Of a stretch of 64,000 nt of DNA, positions 62,920 to 64,000 are shown in pieces. Positions within the stretch are counted from its first letter, which is position 1. The number at the start of each line of letters is the position of its first letter. The notes beneath the pieces are model-generated. The model was not told the DNA's origin. It did not search any database and saw nothing but the letters and a program-made list of their open reading frames with translations. The DNA is from Caenispirillum bisanense (GTDB lineage Bacteria > Pseudomonadota > Alphaproteobacteria > Rhodospirillales > Rhodospirillaceae): the NCBI RefSeq assembly GCF_900230255.1, contig NZ_OCNJ01000014.1:1-64000 (forward strand), read 5' to 3'. Position numbers and translations under genes: made by a program.

Positions 62920-63561
62920 ATGACCGACGACGACCTCGTCTTCTACACCAACCCCTACTCGCGCGCCCGCGTCGTGCGCTGGATGCTGGAGGAGGTGGGA
63001 CAGCCCTACCGCGCCGTGGTGCTGCCCTACGGCCCGCCCATGAAGACGCCCGAGTACCTGGCGATCAACCCCATGGGCAAGGTGCCGGCGCTGGTGCATC
63101 GCGGCATGGTGGTGACGGAAACCCCCGCCATCTGCGCCTACCTGGCCGACGCCTTCCCGCAGGCGGGGCTCGCCCCGGCGGCGGACAGCCCGCTGCGCGG
63201 CCCCTATTTCCGCTGGATGTTCTTCGCCGCCGGGCCGATGGAGCAGTCCATCAGCAACCGCTCCCTCGACCTGATCCCGCCCGAGGACAAGGCCCGCATG
63301 GTGGGATACGGCCCGCCGGGCGCCATGGAGCGGGCGGTGGCGACCGCCGTCGTCCCCGGCCCCTACATCCTCGGCGAGCAGTTTTCCGCCGCCGACGTGC
63401 TGGTCGGGTCCTACGTCGGCTGGGCGGCGCAGGCGGGGCTCATGGACAGCACGCCGGAGCTGGACGCCTATGCCGCCCGCGTGGAGCAGCGGCCGGCGGC
63501 GGTGCGGGCGCGGGAGATCGACGATGCCCTGCACGCCGAGATGAGCAAGGAGACGACATGA
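62920..63561 (+). CDS. glutathione S-transferase family protein
   Basis: The 213-residue protein has a thioredoxin-like N-domain (VFYTNPYSRARVVRWMLEE, with Ser14 as the possible catalytic residue, then the cis-proline motif NPMGKVPAL and TETPAICAYLAD) and an all-helical C-domain with FSAADVLVGSYVGW. It should conjugate glutathione to an electrophile or act as a peroxidase. Its stop shares ATGA with the next gene. Together with the VOC and hydrolase genes it suggests a small detoxification operon. Confidence 0.88.
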   Translation: MTDDDLVFYTNPYSRARVVRWMLEEVGQPYRAVVLPYGPPMKTPEYLAINPMGKVPALVHRGMVVTETPAICAYLADAFPQAGLAPAADSPLRGPYFRWMFFAAGPMEQSISNRSLDLIPPEDKARMVGYGPPGAMERAVATAVVPGPYILGEQFSAADVLVGSYVGWAAQAGLMDSTPELDAYAARVEQRPAAVRAREIDDALHAEMSKETT

Positions 63562-64000
63562 CGCGCCCCGACAGCGCCGGACGAAGTTTTCCCTACGAGA
63601 TCGACGGCGCCCCCTTCGAGGGCTGGATCGTCGTGCCGCCGGCGACCGGGCCGGCGGTGCGGCGCCCCTGCGTGGTGCTGACCCACGCCTGGGACGGCCT
63701 CAACGACCCCATGCGGCAGAAGGCCGCGGCGGTGGCGGCGCTCGGCTATGTCGCCGTGTGCCTCGACCTCTACGGCCGCGGCGTGCGCGGCGATCCGGTC
63801 GGCGACAACACCCGCCTCATGGCGCCGCTGCTCGACGACCGCGGCCTGTTGCGCCGCCGCCTGCTGGCGGGCATCGAGGCTGTGCGCGGCCATCCGGCGG
63901 TGGACCCGGAGCGGCTGGCGGTGGTGGGCTGGTGCTTCGGCGGGCTCTGCGCGCTCGACGCCGCCCGCGCCGCCGCCCCCGGCCTGCGCGGGGCGGTGAG
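63558..64000 (+). CDS. dienelactone hydrolase family protein (cut by the right edge)
   Basis: The first 147 codons are present; the stop lies beyond the window. The alpha/beta hydrolase start reads PYEIDGAPFEGWIVVPP, then LTHAWDGLND and CLDLYGRGVRG. The nucleophile elbow GWCFGG places Cys126 where dienelactone hydrolases carry their cysteine nucleophile. The Asp and His of the triad would be in the missing part. The ATG overlaps the stop of the glutathione transferase gene. Family members hydrolyse lactones or esters; the substrate is open. Confidence 0.85.
   Translation, partial: MTRPDSAGRSFPYEIDGAPFEGWIVVPPATGPAVRRPCVVLTHAWDGLNDPMRQKAAAVAALGYVAVCLDLYGRGVRGDPVGDNTRLMAPLLDDRGLLRRRLLAGIEAVRGHPAVDPERLAVVGWCFGGLCALDAARAAAPGLRGAV

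Overview
The window reads as chromosomal DNA of a high-GC alphaproteobacterium. A Rhodospirillales-type organism is the best guess, judging from the PmtA-like methyltransferase, the exosortase/EpsI fusion paired with a VPLPA-CTERM protein, the HutF/HutG histidine pathway and the characteristic intergenic palindromes. Species assignment is not possible from sequence alone. Genes are densely packed, often with 1-4 bp start/stop overlaps, and codon third positions are strongly G/C. The exception is the left edge (about 1-1960), which is visibly AT-richer and looks acquired. It holds a potential structured RNA, an unrecognised 194-residue protein and an HTH-ImmA/IrrE regulator/protease.

From 2070 to 8432 lie housekeeping and accessory genes: a copper chaperone of the PCuAC family, a beta-lactamase-fold hydrolase, a PmtA-like methyltransferase, a class IV aminotransferase coupled to a sulfotransferase-fold protein, SlyX and an M48 lipoprotein protease. 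A strong bidirectional terminator at 8454-8485 closes this block.

From 8491 to 41293 runs a large exopolysaccharide locus in three transcription blocks. Block A (minus, 13815 to 8491) starts with the polyprenyl-phosphate sugar transferase, followed by an acyltransferase, an SGNH hydrolase and two glycosyltransferases. A lone VPLPA-CTERM surface protein gene (14033-14608) faces a 486-bp divergent intergenic region. Block B (plus, 15095-25000) encodes the PrsT-type TPR lipoprotein, a nitroreductase-like protein, a Wzx flippase, the exosortase-EpsI fusion, an acetyltransferase, a GT2 and a Wzy/ligase-type polymerase. Block C (minus, 41293 to 25023) encodes RfbA, VanZ, an outer-membrane beta-barrel, Wza, Wzz, a degenerate tyrosine kinase, a type I secretion unit (cargo, ABC transporter, HlyD adaptor carrying an extra cNMP-type domain), a pyruvyl transferase and a second beta-helix/LamG protein. 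Two homologous beta-helix/LamG proteins therefore appear to leave the cell by different routes from one polysaccharide locus.

From 42091 to 48018 is a signalling region: a chemoreceptor with a C-terminal hemerythrin, a methanogen-output-domain protein, an HWE/HisKA_2-type histidine kinase, a response regulator, and an ECF41 sigma factor with its carboxymuconolactone-decarboxylase partner behind a near-perfect ECF41-type promoter.

From 48104 to 59097 lies a complete histidine utilisation regulon. hutF-hutH-hutG run on minus, divergent from hutI-hutC-hutU on plus. A TRAP transporter follows and may take up histidine, urocanate or a related acid. After an AAC(3)-family acetyltransferase come three tandem palindromic repeat units (60036-60487). 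Next is an ECF42-type sigma/DGPF pair, divergent from a VOC-GST-dienelactone hydrolase operon that runs off the right edge.
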